A DNA stretch of 64,000 nt from Alphaproteobacteria bacterium (GTDB lineage: Bacteria; Pseudomonadota; Alphaproteobacteria; JAJFIK01). The position numbers and the translations under genes were made by a program. Below, one piece after another: positions 54,946 to 64,000 of the stretch (position 1 is its first letter; each line of letters starts with the position of its first letter). The stretch covers positions 1-64,000 of the forward strand of contig JAJFIL010000210.1 of the NCBI GenBank assembly GCA_021774965.1, written 5' to 3'. A model generated the notes under the pieces. That model worked only from the letters and a program-made list of their open reading frames with translations. It was not told where the DNA came from and did not search any database.

Positions 54946-55958
54946 ATGATCCTCTTCTCGCCCTTGCGGCAACGGAAGACTTGCGCCTTGCTGTCCAACA
55001 GTGGCGGGCAACACTTGTGGGTGCTCGTCAGGTAAGTCGGCACACTCTTGGTGCCTACACCCGAGATGTGATGGGTTTTCTATCGTTTCTTCAAGAACAT
55101 CGGGGAGAGGCGCCCTCTCTCCGCACACTAAAAGATGTCAGCGTGCGAGACCTGCGGGCCTGGCTCGCCCATCTCAGGCGGGAAGGCCTATCGGCAAGGA
55201 CCACCGCCCGAACCCTATCGGCTTTGCGCGGCTTTTTCAGATTTCTGGATGGCGAAGGATTAGTCTCGAACCCAGCTATCGAAGCCATTCGCGCGCCCAA
55301 ACTTCCCCATTCGGTGCCTAAGCCGGTGTCGGAGAAAGGGGCGGCAAAGCTGATCGAAGCGGCCACTGGCAGTTTGGCTGTTAAAGCGGACGAGTCTGAG
55401 GCAACTGAGACTGAGAATATCGAGGCCAAAGTGACGTGGATTGGCCTAAGAGATAGCGCAGTGCTCACATTGCTTTACGGCGCTGGCTTGCGCATATCCG
55501 AAGCCTTGTCCATCGATCGCTGCGACGTGCCACCAGCAGGCAATTCCGATGCCTGGGCAAAATGGGAGACGTTGCGCATTCGCGGCAAAGGTGACAAGGA
55601 CCGGGTGGTGCCTGTGCTGCCTGCTGTTCGCGAAGCTTTGCAGGACTACCTGAAGCTTGCCCCATTTGATCTTGATACGGATGGACCCTTGTTTGTGGGG
55701 GTTCGGGGAAAACGCCTTAATCCACGGACCATACAAAGCTTGATGCAGCGCCTGCGTGCCGCTCTTGGTCTGCCCGATAGCGCAACGCCGCATGCCTTGC
55801 GCCATGCCTTTGCGACCCATCTTTTGTCCGGGGGTGGAGATTTGCGTACAATTCAGGAGTTGCTGGGCCACGCCTCTCTTGCCGCAACGCAGGTCTATAC
55901 AGAAGTGGATACCAAACAACTATTGGATGTCTATGACGCGGCAAAGCGCCGGGACTAA
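54921..55958 (+). CDS. xerC: Tyrosine recombinase XerC
   Basis: A 345-residue site-specific recombinase that resolves chromosome dimers at dif together with XerD. N-terminal core-binding domain: SRHTLGAYTRDVMGFLSFLQ. Catalytic residues are all visible: LYGAGLRISEALSI (Arg), IRGKGDKDRVVPVL (Lys), HALRHAFATHLLSGGGDLRT (His-x-x-Arg) and LLGHASLAATQVYTEVD (His, Tyr). A ~20-residue acidic insertion (ADESEATETENIEAK) precedes the catalytic domain. Its context beside DUF484 and full conservation mark it as the chromosomal XerC rather than a mobile-element integrase. Confidence 0.95.
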   Translation: MARTASRIDDPLLALAATEDLRLAVQQWRATLVGARQVSRHTLGAYTRDVMGFLSFLQEHRGEAPSLRTLKDVSVRDLRAWLAHLRREGLSARTTARTLSALRGFFRFLDGEGLVSNPAIEAIRAPKLPHSVPKPVSEKGAAKLIEAATGSLAVKADESEATETENIEAKVTWIGLRDSAVLTLLYGAGLRISEALSIDRCDVPPAGNSDAWAKWETLRIRGKGDKDRVVPVLPAVREALQDYLKLAPFDLDTDGPLFVGVRGKRLNPRTIQSLMQRLRAALGLPDSATPHALRHAFATHLLSGGGDLRTIQELLGHASLAATQVYTEVDTKQLLDVYDAAKRRD

Positions 55959-55980
55959 GAGTAACCCACAAGGATCCACC

Positions 55981-56331
55981 ATGCTCTACCTCGTCATAAA
56001 AACTCTTGTAACAGCCGCACTGGTTGTAGCCATCAGCGAGATCGCCAAACGCTCTTCCCTCATGGGGGGATTGATTGCCTCGATCCCGCTCACATCCCTT
56101 TTGGCGCTCATGTGGCTGCAGATTGAGACCGGAGATACCGAGCGCACGGCGGTGTTGAGCACTTCCATTTTTTGGCTCATCCCTCCGTCTCTCATCTTTC
56201 TTGCCGCCCTGCCTTTTCTTTTGCGAACGGGAATACCTCCCTGGGCTGGCTTTGCCATCGCCGTTCTGTTCACGGGCATGGGATATTGGGTCTATTTGCA
56301 AGTTCTGGGGGCGTTTGGAATTCGACTTTAG
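55981..56331 (+). CDS. DUF3147 family membrane protein
   Basis: A 116-residue integral membrane protein with about four hydrophobic helices: LVIKTLVTAALVVAISEIA, GGLIASIPLTSLLALMWLQI, FWLIPPSLIFLAALPFLLRT and WAGFAIAVLFTGMGYWVYLQ. The pattern, including KRSSLMGGLIASIPLTS, matches DUF3147. Function unknown. The ATG at 55981 follows AAGGA; the track start at 55756 lies in xerC and is not credible. Its 3' end overlaps the convergent PAS gene by 4 bases. Confidence 0.85.
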   Translation: MLYLVIKTLVTAALVVAISEIAKRSSLMGGLIASIPLTSLLALMWLQIETGDTERTAVLSTSIFWLIPPSLIFLAALPFLLRTGIPPWAGFAIAVLFTGMGYWVYLQVLGAFGIRL

Positions 56332-56939
56332 GCGACCTGCACATCATCGATTTCGTCTTCAACATTATTCATCGGGTTGGCCTCCGGTACACCATTGCCT
56401 AAATCGAAGAAGAAAGATTGACCCATCCCTATGCCAACTCGGGTCTCTCCGTCCGGCCGTATATCCAGCAGAACTTCCTCCAGTAAATGAAGCGACATCA
56501 TGTAGTAGACGTTTGGATCACCTTCGGACCGCACGGGGAGTGAAATCGATTCAACTTCAACCGTTCTGCCACTGGAGTAAATATTGTTGTAGCGAGAATA
56601 ATTCCCACACAGATCTGTTACAATATGCTTTGCATCAATGTAAGTGATTTTCGCTGAGTCTGGTGGAAAAAAGTCCAGAAGGTTCTTGCCCGTCACCTCA
56701 TGTCCAATGCGCTGGGTAACTGTCGTTCCGCAAATTCGGTAGATTATTTGGCCGGGACCTACCACTTCGACAACGGTTAGATCTTCAAGGAAAGGAAGAA
56801 ACTCCTCAAGCATGCAGTCCGGAAGCACTGGCGCTATTTCATCACCACGGGCCTGAGTATAGGCACTCAACAGCCTAGCAAAGGTTTCTCGGTCCTTGAC
56901 GAAATCCAAGACTGTTTCAAGAGTTGGAACGCTACTCAA
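56328..56939 (-). CDS. PAS-domain (PAS_5) protein
   Basis: A 203-residue soluble protein with the alphaproteobacterial PAS_5 domain: LPFLEDLTVVEVVGPGQIIY, RICGTTVTQRIGHEVTGKNL and LLDFFP. The second half continues the PAS fold (ESISLPVRSEGDPNVYYMMS). These proteins carry no output domain; their ligand and role are unknown. The acidic C terminus is unusual. It stands alone between DUF3147 and lpdA. Confidence 0.8.
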   Translation of the reverse strand: MSSVPTLETVLDFVKDRETFARLLSAYTQARGDEIAPVLPDCMLEEFLPFLEDLTVVEVVGPGQIIYRICGTTVTQRIGHEVTGKNLLDFFPPDSAKITYIDAKHIVTDLCGNYSRYNNIYSSGRTVEVESISLPVRSEGDPNVYYMMSLHLLEEVLLDIRPDGETRVGIGMGQSFFFDLGNGVPEANPMNNVEDEIDDVQVA

Positions 56940-57084
56940 ACAATTCTCCTAAACGCAACATACCTTGCAACCAGGAAACAAATTCACCGGTCCACATGCG
57001 TAAGGATTGAACGTTTGAGTTAAGATGCCGTTAGTATTCAGGCATCAGGCCTCGCGGCAAAACCCCGCAGGGCTTGCCACATTA

Positions 57085-58497
57085 CTACATCTGCATGGTG
57101 CGATCATCCACATCCATGGCGGCCTGGCGAATGGCTTCGGTCAGGGTTGGGTGGGGATGGCAGGTCAGGGCAATATCTTCTGATGCAGCGCCAAACTCCA
57201 TAGCCACCGCCACTTCGGCAATCATCTCACCAGCATGTGGCCCAATGATGTGCGCGCCCAGAATGCGATCGGTTTTAGCGTCAGCAAGAATTTTTACAAA
57301 CCCGTCCGAGACATTGTTGGTTTTTGCACGTGCGTTTGCGGTGAAGGGAAATTTACCCTTCTTGTAATCAACGCCAGCAGCTTTCAGATCGTCCTCGGTC
57401 TTGCCCACCGTGGCAACTTCCGGATGGGTGTAGACCACTGCCGGGATCACATCATAGTTCACATGACCTGCCTTGCCTACAATGCGCTCAGCGCAGCCAG
57501 AGGCTTCGTCTTCTGCCTTGTGGGCCAGCATGGGCCCATCGGTGACATCCCCAATGGCCCAGATACCTGGCACGTTGGTCTGCCAATGGTCGTTGGTAAT
57601 GACCCGGCCTTGTGGGTCCAACGCGACGCCAACGTTTTCAAGCCCCAGGCCTTCCGTATACGGACGCCGACCGATAGCGACAAGAACAACGTCCGTCTCC
57701 AGTTGTTCAGCGTCACCGCCTTTGGCCGGTTCAATTGTCACACCGAGCATTGAGCCCGAAGTATCGACGCCTGTAACCTTCATCCCCAGCTTGAAGTTGA
57801 ATCCTTGCTTCTTCAGTATTCTCTGGAATTGCTTGGTAACCTCGCTGTCGATACCCGGCGCTATCATGTCGAGAAACTCTACCACGGTGACCTCTGCGCC
57901 CAAGCGCCGCCAAACGGAGCCAAGCTCCAATCCAATTACACCGCCACCGACGACGATCATCTTCTCAGGCACATTCTTCAGCGCCAATGCACCCGTGGAG
58001 GATACGATGCGTTCTTCATCAATCTCGATACCAGGGAGATCTGTTACGACAGAGCCTGTAGCAATGACGATATTCTTGGCTTCCAGCTCGCGGACGCCGC
58101 CGTCAGCCAGAGCCACTTCCACCTTGCCCGGCGCGGTGATTTTACCAGCGCCATAGACATGGTCGATCTTGTTTTTCTTGAACAGAAACTCGATGCCTTT
58201 GGTCAGCGCCTCGACGGTGCTGTCTTTGAAACCCAGAAGTTTTTCCAGATCAAATTCAACATTACTGGCCGAAATACCGATGTCGCCAAAGCCATGGGAG
58301 GCTTCTTCATAAACTTCTGTGGCATGCAGCATGGCTTTGGACGGGATACAGCCCACATTGAGGCAGGTACCGCCAAGGGTATGGCTGCTGCGCTTTTCAA
58401 TCACCATGGCTTTTTGGCCCAGTTGAGCTGCGCGAATGGCGCAGTTATAGCCGCCGGGTCCGGCGCCAATGACAATTACGTCGTAGGTATCGGCCAT
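57085..58497 (-). CDS. lpdA: Dihydrolipoyl dehydrogenase (E3)
   Basis: A 470-residue FAD-dependent disulfide oxidoreductase. It has the FAD-binding [17 protein letters not shown], the redox disulfide [16 protein letters not shown], the NAD-binding [17 protein letters not shown] and the catalytic [15 protein letters not shown]-type His-Glu pair ([10 protein letters not shown]). It reoxidises the lipoyl groups of 2-oxoacid dehydrogenase complexes; position after sucAB makes the 2-oxoglutarate complex its main partner. It lies 26 bases after sucB on the same strand and is the last gene of the cluster. Confidence 0.98.
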   Translation of the reverse strand: MADTYDVIVIGAGPGGYNCAIRAAQLGQKAMVIEKRSSHTLGGTCLNVGCIPSKAMLHATEVYEEASHGFGDIGISASNVEFDLEKLLGFKDSTVEALTKGIEFLFKKNKIDHVYGAGKITAPGKVEVALADGGVRELEAKNIVIATGSVVTDLPGIEIDEERIVSSTGALALKNVPEKMIVVGGGVIGLELGSVWRRLGAEVTVVEFLDMIAPGIDSEVTKQFQRILKKQGFNFKLGMKVTGVDTSGSMLGVTIEPAKGGDAEQLETDVVLVAIGRRPYTEGLGLENVGVALDPQGRVITNDHWQTNVPGIWAIGDVTDGPMLAHKAEDEASGCAERIVGKAGHVNYDVIPAVVYTHPEVATVGKTEDDLKAAGVDYKKGKFPFTANARAKTNNVSDGFVKILADAKTDRILGAHIIGPHAGEMIAEVAVAMEFGAASEDIALTCHPHPTLTEAIRQAAMDVDDRTMQM

Positions 58498-58523
58498 GTG
58501 CCTGATCCTTCTTATATTAAGAT

Positions 58524-59720
58524 TTAGAGATCGAGCGCGAAACGCGCAGGGTCTTCAAGTGTTTCTTTTAAGCGTACCAGGAATGTCACCGCGCCTTTGC
58601 CATCCACCAAACGGTGGTCATAGGACAGAGCAAGATACATCATGGGGCGAATTTCGATTTTTCCGTCAATCGCCATTGGGCGTTCCTGGATTTTGTGCAT
58701 GCCCAAAATACCCGCTTGAGGAGGATTGAGAATTGGCGTGGACATCAAGGAGCCGTACACACCGCCATTGGAGACCGTGAAGGTTCCGCCGGACATATCA
58801 TCCATGGTCAAGGCATTGTCGCGCGCGCGGCGGCCGAAATCAGTGATGGTGGCTTCAATGCCAGCAAGCGAAAGCTTGTCTGCGTCGCGAACGACCGGTA
58901 CCACAAGGCCTTTTTCCGTGCCCACGGCAACACCGATGTCATAGTAATCCTTGTAGATCACGTCCGTGCCATCAATCTCGGCATTCACGTCGGGAAGTTC
59001 CTGCAAGGCGCTAACAACTGCCTTCACGAAAAAGCCCATGAAGCCCAGCTTTACGCCGTGATGCTCTGCAAACGCTTCTTTATATTCCGACCGAAGCGCC
59101 ATGATCGGCCCCATGTCCACTTCGTTGAACGTGGTCAGCATGGCGGCTGTGTTTTGTGCATCCTTCAGACGCTGAGCAATCGTGCGGCGCAGACGTGTCA
59201 TAGCCACGCGTTTTTCGCGGGCATCATTAGGACGCGGTGCGGAGGATGGTTGCGGCAGTTTTGTTTTTGGCACGGCCTTCATTTCAAGGGCAGCCAGAGC
59301 GTCACCCTTGGTGATGCGACCATCCTTGCCGGTGCCTGCGATCTGGCTCGCATCCAAACCTTTTTCCTCGATAATGTGCTGAGCTGAAGGTGCCGGCGGA
59401 TGGGCCGCCGTTGCCGCAGGAGCGGGTGTAGCGGCAGGTGCCGGTGCGGACGCTGGTGCAGTAGCACTGGCATCAGCAGACGCGCTGGCATCAATCCGCC
59501 CCAAAAGAGCTGCAACTTCAACAGTGTCGCCTTCTTGCGCAATGATCTCGGAGAGCACACCGCTGGCAGGTGCGGGCACTTCCAATGTCACCTTGTCGGT
59601 CTCAAGCTCCACCAGGGGCTCGTCGGCCGTAATCGCTTCGCCAGCTTGTTTGTACCAGCTTGCAACCGTTGCTTCGGTAACTGATTCACCCAACTGGGGT
59701 ACGGTGATTTCCGTCGCCAT
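58524..59720 (-). CDS. sucB: 2-oxoglutarate dehydrogenase E2, dihydrolipoyl succinyltransferase
   Basis: A 398-residue E2. It has one lipoyl domain ([17 protein letters not shown], ~38-54, lipoyl Lys43), an Ala/Pro-rich linker (~85-110), an E3-binding domain ([20 protein letters not shown]) and a catalytic core ending in [20 protein letters not shown] with the active-site His/Asp. It transfers the succinyl group from E1 to CoA. It lies 62 bases after sucA and before lpdA, the usual order. Confidence 0.98.
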   Translation of the reverse strand: MATEITVPQLGESVTEATVASWYKQAGEAITADEPLVELETDKVTLEVPAPASGVLSEIIAQEGDTVEVAALLGRIDASASADASATAPASAPAPAATPAPAATAAHPPAPSAQHIIEEKGLDASQIAGTGKDGRITKGDALAALEMKAVPKTKLPQPSSAPRPNDAREKRVAMTRLRRTIAQRLKDAQNTAAMLTTFNEVDMGPIMALRSEYKEAFAEHHGVKLGFMGFFVKAVVSALQELPDVNAEIDGTDVIYKDYYDIGVAVGTEKGLVVPVVRDADKLSLAGIEATITDFGRRARDNALTMDDMSGGTFTVSNGGVYGSLMSTPILNPPQAGILGMHKIQERPMAIDGKIEIRPMMYLALSYDHRLVDGKGAVTFLVRLKETLEDPARFALDL

Positions 59721-59782
59721 CGGGGGTGTCCTTTCGTTTCAACTTCCGGGCTTGTCGCCCACAATTTATTTTGCGCCTGACG

Positions 59783-62761
59783 TCAAACCGTCATGGCATC
59801 TTCAAGGAACGCTTCAAGAGATTTCAAATGGTGGCTCATGAGCCCTGTAGCGGTTGAGGCCATGGCGTTGCGACCAATGTAATGCGGCCGCCGGTTCTTG
59901 GCTTCGATGCGGTCGAGCACCCATTCGATGTTCGCTTCCATAAAGGCCCAGCCGCCCATGTTTTTGGGCTCTTCCTGACACCAGACGATGTCGGCTTCGG
60001 GGAAGCGAGAAAGCTCATTGATCAGAGATTTTGCCGGGAAGGGATAGAACTGTTCCACCCGCAGGATCTGAATATTGTCGATGCCGCGTTTTTCCCGCGC
60101 ATCAAAAAGGTCGTAATAGACCTTGCCCGAACACAGGATCACGCGTTTGATTTCCGGATCAGGACGCAGCTCCACCGAAGAGCCCGGCTTCATTTCCGCG
60201 TCATCCCACAGTACCCGGTGGAAGGATGAGCCCGGGCCCATGTCTTCTAGGGTGGAAACCGCCCGCTTGTGACGGAGCAATGATTTCGGTGCCATGATGA
60301 TCAAGGGTTTGCGGAAATTCCGGTGCAGCTGCCGCCGCAGTATGTGGAAGTAGTTCGCAGGCGTCGTGCAGTTTGCGACCTGCATATTGTCTTCGGCGCA
60401 AAGCTGCAGATAGCGTTCCAACCGCGCCGAGGAATGTTCCGGACCCTGACCTTCATAGCCATGGGGCAGCAACATCACGAGACCCGACATGCGCAGCCAC
60501 TTGCGCTCACCCGACGAGATGAATTGGTCAATGATGACCTGCGCGCCGTTGGCAAAATCGCCAAACTGCGCTTCCCAAAGAACCAGCGCATTGGGCTCTG
60601 CCAGGGAGTAGCCATACTCAAAACCAAGCACAGCAAATTCTGACAGAAATGAATCTACTACTTCGTATTCGCCTTTTTGATCGGGGCGGAGATGGTTGAG
60701 CGGATGGTGGCGGGTCTCCGTGTCTTGATCAACAAAATACGAATGACGATGGGAGAACGTGCCGCGACCGGAATCCTGCCCTACAAGGCGAACGTATTTG
60801 CCTTCCGTGATCAATGACCCAAAGGCAAGCGCCTCTGCCGTGGCCCAGTCGATCCCTTCGCCCGCGTCGAACATCTCCTCCTTGTTCTTGAGGATGCGCT
60901 TGAGCGTGCGGTGAGGGGTGAAGCCCTCTGGAATTTTCGTAAGAGCTGCGCCAACTTCTTCGAGGGTTGAGATATCAACGGAGGTCTCCCCCCGGCGCTC
61001 ATCCCCTTCGGCGCGGCCAAGACCTGACCAGCGACCATCCAGCCAATCAGCCTTGTTGGGGCGATAGTTGTCTGCCGCGTCAAAATCTGCCTGCAGCGTT
61101 TCCTGGAAATGTTGCGCGTGCTGGCTAACCTCTTCTGCAGAGAGCAGGCCCTCATGAACCAAGCGGTCTCCATAGATCTTCAAGGTCGTTGGATGAGCCT
61201 TGATCTTCTTGTACATCAGAGGCTGTGTGAATGCTGGCTCGTCGCCTTCATTATGGCCAAAGCGGCGATAGCAGAACATGTCAATGACCACGTCCTTGGC
61301 AAACTTTTGCCGGAACTCCGTCGCAATCTTTGCAGCATAGACAACTGCTTCGGGATCATCACCATTCACATGAAAAATTGGCGCCTGCACCATCAAGGCC
61401 ACATCCGAAGGATAAGGCGAGGTGCGCGCAAAGCGAGGCGAAGTGGTAAAGCCGATTTGATTGTTGACGATAAAGTGGATGGTGCCGCCAGCGCGGTGGC
61501 CCTTAAGTCCGGACATGCACAGGCATTCCGCCACGAGCCCTTGACCGGCAAACGCGGCATCCCCGTGCAAGAGCACTGGCAACACTGTTTCGCGGCCCGG
61601 GGCCTCTTCCAGTTTCTTGTCAGGCTCATATTGGCTTTGCTTGGCGCGCACTTTGCCCAGCACCACCGGGTTGACCGCCTCAAGGTGGCTGGGATTTGCG
61701 GTCAGGCCAAGGTGCACTTTGTTTTCATCAAAAGCCCGATCAGATGAAGCGCCGAGATGATATTTAACGTCGCCCGAGCCTTCCACATCGTCGGGGTTGG
61801 CACCGCCGCCTTTGAATTCATGGAAGATGGCTTGGAACGGTTTGCCCATCACATTGGCAAGCATGTTCAAGCGCCCCCGGTGGGGCATGCCGAACACAAT
61901 CTCTTTAACGCCCAGGGCACCACCACGCTTGATGATCTGCTCCATGGCGGGAACAAGGGTCTCGCCGCCGTCCAGGCCAAAGCGTTTGGTCCCGGTGTAT
62001 TTTATGCCAAGAAATCTCTCGAAGCCCTCGGTTTCCACCAGCTTGTTGAAGATCGCTTTCTTGCCTTCAGGGGTAAACGCAATCTCCTTGTCCGGGCCCT
62101 CAATGCGTTCCTGGATCCAGGCTTTTTCTTCTGGGTCCGCAATGTGCATGAACTGCACCGCGAAGGTGCCGCAGTAGGTGCGTTTTACGACGTCCAGGAT
62201 CTCATTGAGCGTCGCCGTTTCCATGCCCAGTACATGGTCGATGAAGATCGGGCGGTCATAGTCCTCTTCGGTGAAGCCGTAGCTTAGCGGATCCAACTCT
62301 GGATGATTGACAGGAGGATCAAGCTGCAGCGGATCCAGATTGGCAATCAAATGACCGCGGATGCGGTAGGCGCGGATCAGCATCAGTGCGCGAATGGAAT
62401 CCACTGTCGCGGCGCGCAGCTCTTCAACGCTTGCACCTTTGCCCCGTTGCGCCAAACGCGCCTTTAGAAGCGCTGGCGATGGCTTGTCAGAAAATTCTTC
62501 ATTGTCAAAGGCGCCCAGAAGTTCGGAATGCTCCGGCACTTCCGTTTTGATGCGCGCGCGACCAGCCTGAACTTCGCTCAGGATCTCAGAAGCGTTGTCG
62601 CCCATGGCATCAAAAATACCACGCCAGGAAGCATCCACACTTGAAGGGTCATTGGCGTATTTCGCATAGACCTCTTCCAGGAATGCAGAATTGCCGCCGT
62701 AAAGAAACGACGTTTCATCGAAAATTTGGTTGAGCGCTTGCTTGCCCGCGTTATTTGCCAT
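59783..62761 (-). CDS. sucA: 2-oxoglutarate dehydrogenase E1
   Basis: A 992-residue thiamine-diphosphate enzyme that decarboxylates 2-oxoglutarate in the TCA cycle. N-terminal NQIFDETSFLYGGNSAFLEE is typical. The ThDP site shows FGMPHRGRLNMLANVMGKP, HGDAAFAGQGLVAECLCMS and GGTIHFIVNNQIGF. The transketolase-like C-terminal half has LPHGYEGQGPEHSSARLERY. Length is normal. A 272-base gap with no gene separates it from sucD. Confidence 0.98.
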   Translation of the reverse strand: MANNAGKQALNQIFDETSFLYGGNSAFLEEVYAKYANDPSSVDASWRGIFDAMGDNASEILSEVQAGRARIKTEVPEHSELLGAFDNEEFSDKPSPALLKARLAQRGKGASVEELRAATVDSIRALMLIRAYRIRGHLIANLDPLQLDPPVNHPELDPLSYGFTEEDYDRPIFIDHVLGMETATLNEILDVVKRTYCGTFAVQFMHIADPEEKAWIQERIEGPDKEIAFTPEGKKAIFNKLVETEGFERFLGIKYTGTKRFGLDGGETLVPAMEQIIKRGGALGVKEIVFGMPHRGRLNMLANVMGKPFQAIFHEFKGGGANPDDVEGSGDVKYHLGASSDRAFDENKVHLGLTANPSHLEAVNPVVLGKVRAKQSQYEPDKKLEEAPGRETVLPVLLHGDAAFAGQGLVAECLCMSGLKGHRAGGTIHFIVNNQIGFTTSPRFARTSPYPSDVALMVQAPIFHVNGDDPEAVVYAAKIATEFRQKFAKDVVIDMFCYRRFGHNEGDEPAFTQPLMYKKIKAHPTTLKIYGDRLVHEGLLSAEEVSQHAQHFQETLQADFDAADNYRPNKADWLDGRWSGLGRAEGDERRGETSVDISTLEEVGAALTKIPEGFTPHRTLKRILKNKEEMFDAGEGIDWATAEALAFGSLITEGKYVRLVGQDSGRGTFSHRHSYFVDQDTETRHHPLNHLRPDQKGEYEVVDSFLSEFAVLGFEYGYSLAEPNALVLWEAQFGDFANGAQVIIDQFISSGERKWLRMSGLVMLLPHGYEGQGPEHSSARLERYLQLCAEDNMQVANCTTPANYFHILRRQLHRNFRKPLIIMAPKSLLRHKRAVSTLEDMGPGSSFHRVLWDDAEMKPGSSVELRPDPEIKRVILCSGKVYYDLFDAREKRGIDNIQILRVEQFYPFPAKSLINELSRFPEADIVWCQEEPKNMGGWAFMEANIEWVLDRIEAKNRRPHYIGRNAMASTATGLMSHHLKSLEAFLEDAMTV

Positions 62762-63034
62762 CGTGCCTCAGGATGGTGCTCCATCCCCTGTTGGTCGTGT
62801 GTCCAGATCGTCTGATGATCCAAACATCACTTACGTTCCACCATCAAAGCCGCCTGCTTCAGCGCCTCTGATTTGCCTTCCCATGTCCCAACAGCCCAAA
62901 GACTGAAGGTCCCCAACACACACAACGCATGGAGACCTTGGCTCCCCAGCCAGCTCCATGCGAATCAGTTTTGCACAGGCGGGGCCATTTCACCACTCTT
63001 ATTGGTCAAAATGCCCTGCGCCCCTGCGGGTTCG

Positions 63035-63910
63035 CTAGCCTTTCAGCACACGGACAAGTGTGGAGCCGAGCGCCCCTGGATTGTCCGCCACTTCGATGCC
63101 AGCAGATTTCATGGCTTCGATCTTGTCGCCAGCGCCGCCCTTGCCGCCAGAGATAATCGCGCCTGCATGACCCATTCGCCTTCCTGGAGGAGCCGTAACC
63201 CCCGCGATAAATCCGACGGTGGGCTTTTTGATCTTGGATTGTGACAAGAATTCGGCGGCGTCTTCTTCTGCTGACCCGCCAATTTCGCCAATCATGATGA
63301 TGCTTTCCGTTTCATCATCCGCCAGGAACATTTCCAGAATATCGATGAATTCCGTGCCTTTGACCGGATCGCCGCCAATACCCACACAGGTGGTCTGGCC
63401 AAGACCCGCTGCCGTGGTTTGCCCAACGGCCTCGTATGTCAGGGTGCCGGAGCGGGACAAAATACCCACAGAGCCTTTGCGGTGAATGTGACCGGGCATG
63501 ATGCCGATCTTGCATTCATCCGGCGTGATCACGCCCGGGCAATTGGGGCCCACAAGGCGGGTCTTGGAGCCTTCCAGCGCGCGCTTGACCTTGACCATGT
63601 CCAGAACCGGAATGCCTTCCGTGATGCAGATCGCCATTTCCATTTCAGCGTCGATGGCTTCCAAAATGGCGTCCGCCGCAAACGGGGGCGGCACGAAGAT
63701 CATGGAGACGTTTGCGCCGGTGGCTTCGCGAGCCTCGCCCACCGTATCAAACACAGGCCGATCCAGATGGGTCCGCCCGCCCTTGCCGGGGGAGACCCCG
63801 CCCACAAGCTGCGTGCCATAGGCGATGGCTGTTTCGGAGTGGAAGGTGCCTTGGCTGCCGGTGAAGCCCTGGGTGATAACTTTGGTATTTCTGTCGATGA
63901 GAATGGACAT
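63035..63910 (-). CDS. sucD: Succinyl-CoA synthetase subunit alpha
   Basis: The 291-residue alpha subunit. [20 protein letters not shown] is the CoA-binding start, [20 protein letters not shown] the conserved mid loop, and [15 protein letters not shown] contains the phosphorylated histidine. With SucC it converts succinyl-CoA to succinate with substrate-level phosphorylation. It begins 5 bases after the sucC stop codon. Confidence 0.98.
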   Translation of the reverse strand: MSILIDRNTKVITQGFTGSQGTFHSETAIAYGTQLVGGVSPGKGGRTHLDRPVFDTVGEAREATGANVSMIFVPPPFAADAILEAIDAEMEMAICITEGIPVLDMVKVKRALEGSKTRLVGPNCPGVITPDECKIGIMPGHIHRKGSVGILSRSGTLTYEAVGQTTAAGLGQTTCVGIGGDPVKGTEFIDILEMFLADDETESIIMIGEIGGSAEEDAAEFLSQSKIKKPTVGFIAGVTAPPGRRMGHAGAIISGGKGGAGDKIEAMKSAGIEVADNPGALGSTLVRVLKG

Positions 63911-63915
63911 GTGCT

Positions 63916-64000
63916 TCAGGCCCCCTTCACTGCGGCGACGATTTTCTCGGCCGCATCGGCCAGATCGTTCGCTGAGATAATATCGAGCCCGCTTTCGGAG
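63916..64000 (-). CDS. sucC: Succinyl-CoA synthetase subunit beta, C-terminal end (partial)
   Basis: Only the last ~28 codons are in the window, ending on the minus strand at 63916. The reading frame gives [20 protein letters not shown] then VAAVKGA and stop, a typical SucC C terminus. Its position 5 bases before sucD supports the call. The rest lies beyond base 64000. Confidence 0.9.
   Translation of the reverse strand, partial: SESGLDIISANDLADAAEKIVAAVKGA

Noticed and set aside
55756-55980. N-terminal extension of the DUF3147 ORF
   Set aside because: It lies wholly within xerC in another frame and does not resemble the family; the ATG at 55981 fits.

Overview
The window looks like chromosome of an alphaproteobacterium, probably in or near the Rhizobiales/Parvibaculales. 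Three things point there: an F1-only ATP synthase operon (atpHAGDC) without F0 genes beside it, a sucCD-sucAB-lpdA cluster, and the run rplU-rpmA-obgE-nadD-rsfS-rlmH-gpmI-envC-ctpA-rppH. This is inferred from gene order and protein motifs only.

Region 1 (about 304-29699) is a genomic island integrated in the 3' end of a tRNA-Ser(CGA) gene. A 23-bp direct repeat marks both ends, one copy overlapping the tRNA 3' end. A tyrosine recombinase gene lies next to the tRNA and points away from it. The cargo reads as a defence island. It holds a DUF2971-type protein, a RelA/SpoT-domain protein with a very long C-terminal extension, an HTH/coiled-coil protein, a possible PD-(D/E)xK protein, a 1281-residue STAND-type NTPase with a nuclease-like N terminus, and a GIY-YIG/RAMA-like protein. 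The centrepiece is a 13-kb operon: a helicase with fused DUF1998, a SNF2-type helicase, a large N6-adenine methyltransferase, an HNH nuclease and a small protein. The last cluster encodes a stand-alone reverse transcriptase with two small upstream genes. The operon resembles DISARM/Druantia-class systems. The helicase fusion and the DrmD/DrmMI-like partners fit the recently proposed ARMADA class, which I cite from memory and have not verified.

Region 2 (29.7-45.5 kb) is mostly housekeeping: tRNA-Ser, a membrane acyltransferase, an aspartyl protease, ribosomal proteins L21 and L27 with a clear promoter and terminator, two tandem GNAT acetyltransferases, a TPR protein, obgE, nadD, an EgtD-like methyltransferase, rsfS, rlmH, gpmI, an EnvC-like factor, ctpA and a divergent polysaccharide deacetylase.

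Region 3 (45.5-64 kb) holds rppH, the atpHAGDC operon and priA (with half of its zinc-binding cysteines missing) on the minus strand. A short plus-strand run follows (transaldolase, DUF484, xerC, DUF3147), then a PAS protein and the minus-strand TCA genes sucC(partial)-sucD-sucA-sucB-lpdA.

The most interesting content is the tRNA-anchored defence island, especially the helicase/methyltransferase/HNH operon with its divergent GIY-YIG/RAMA neighbour, the RelA/SpoT giant protein and the unclassified reverse transcriptase cluster.
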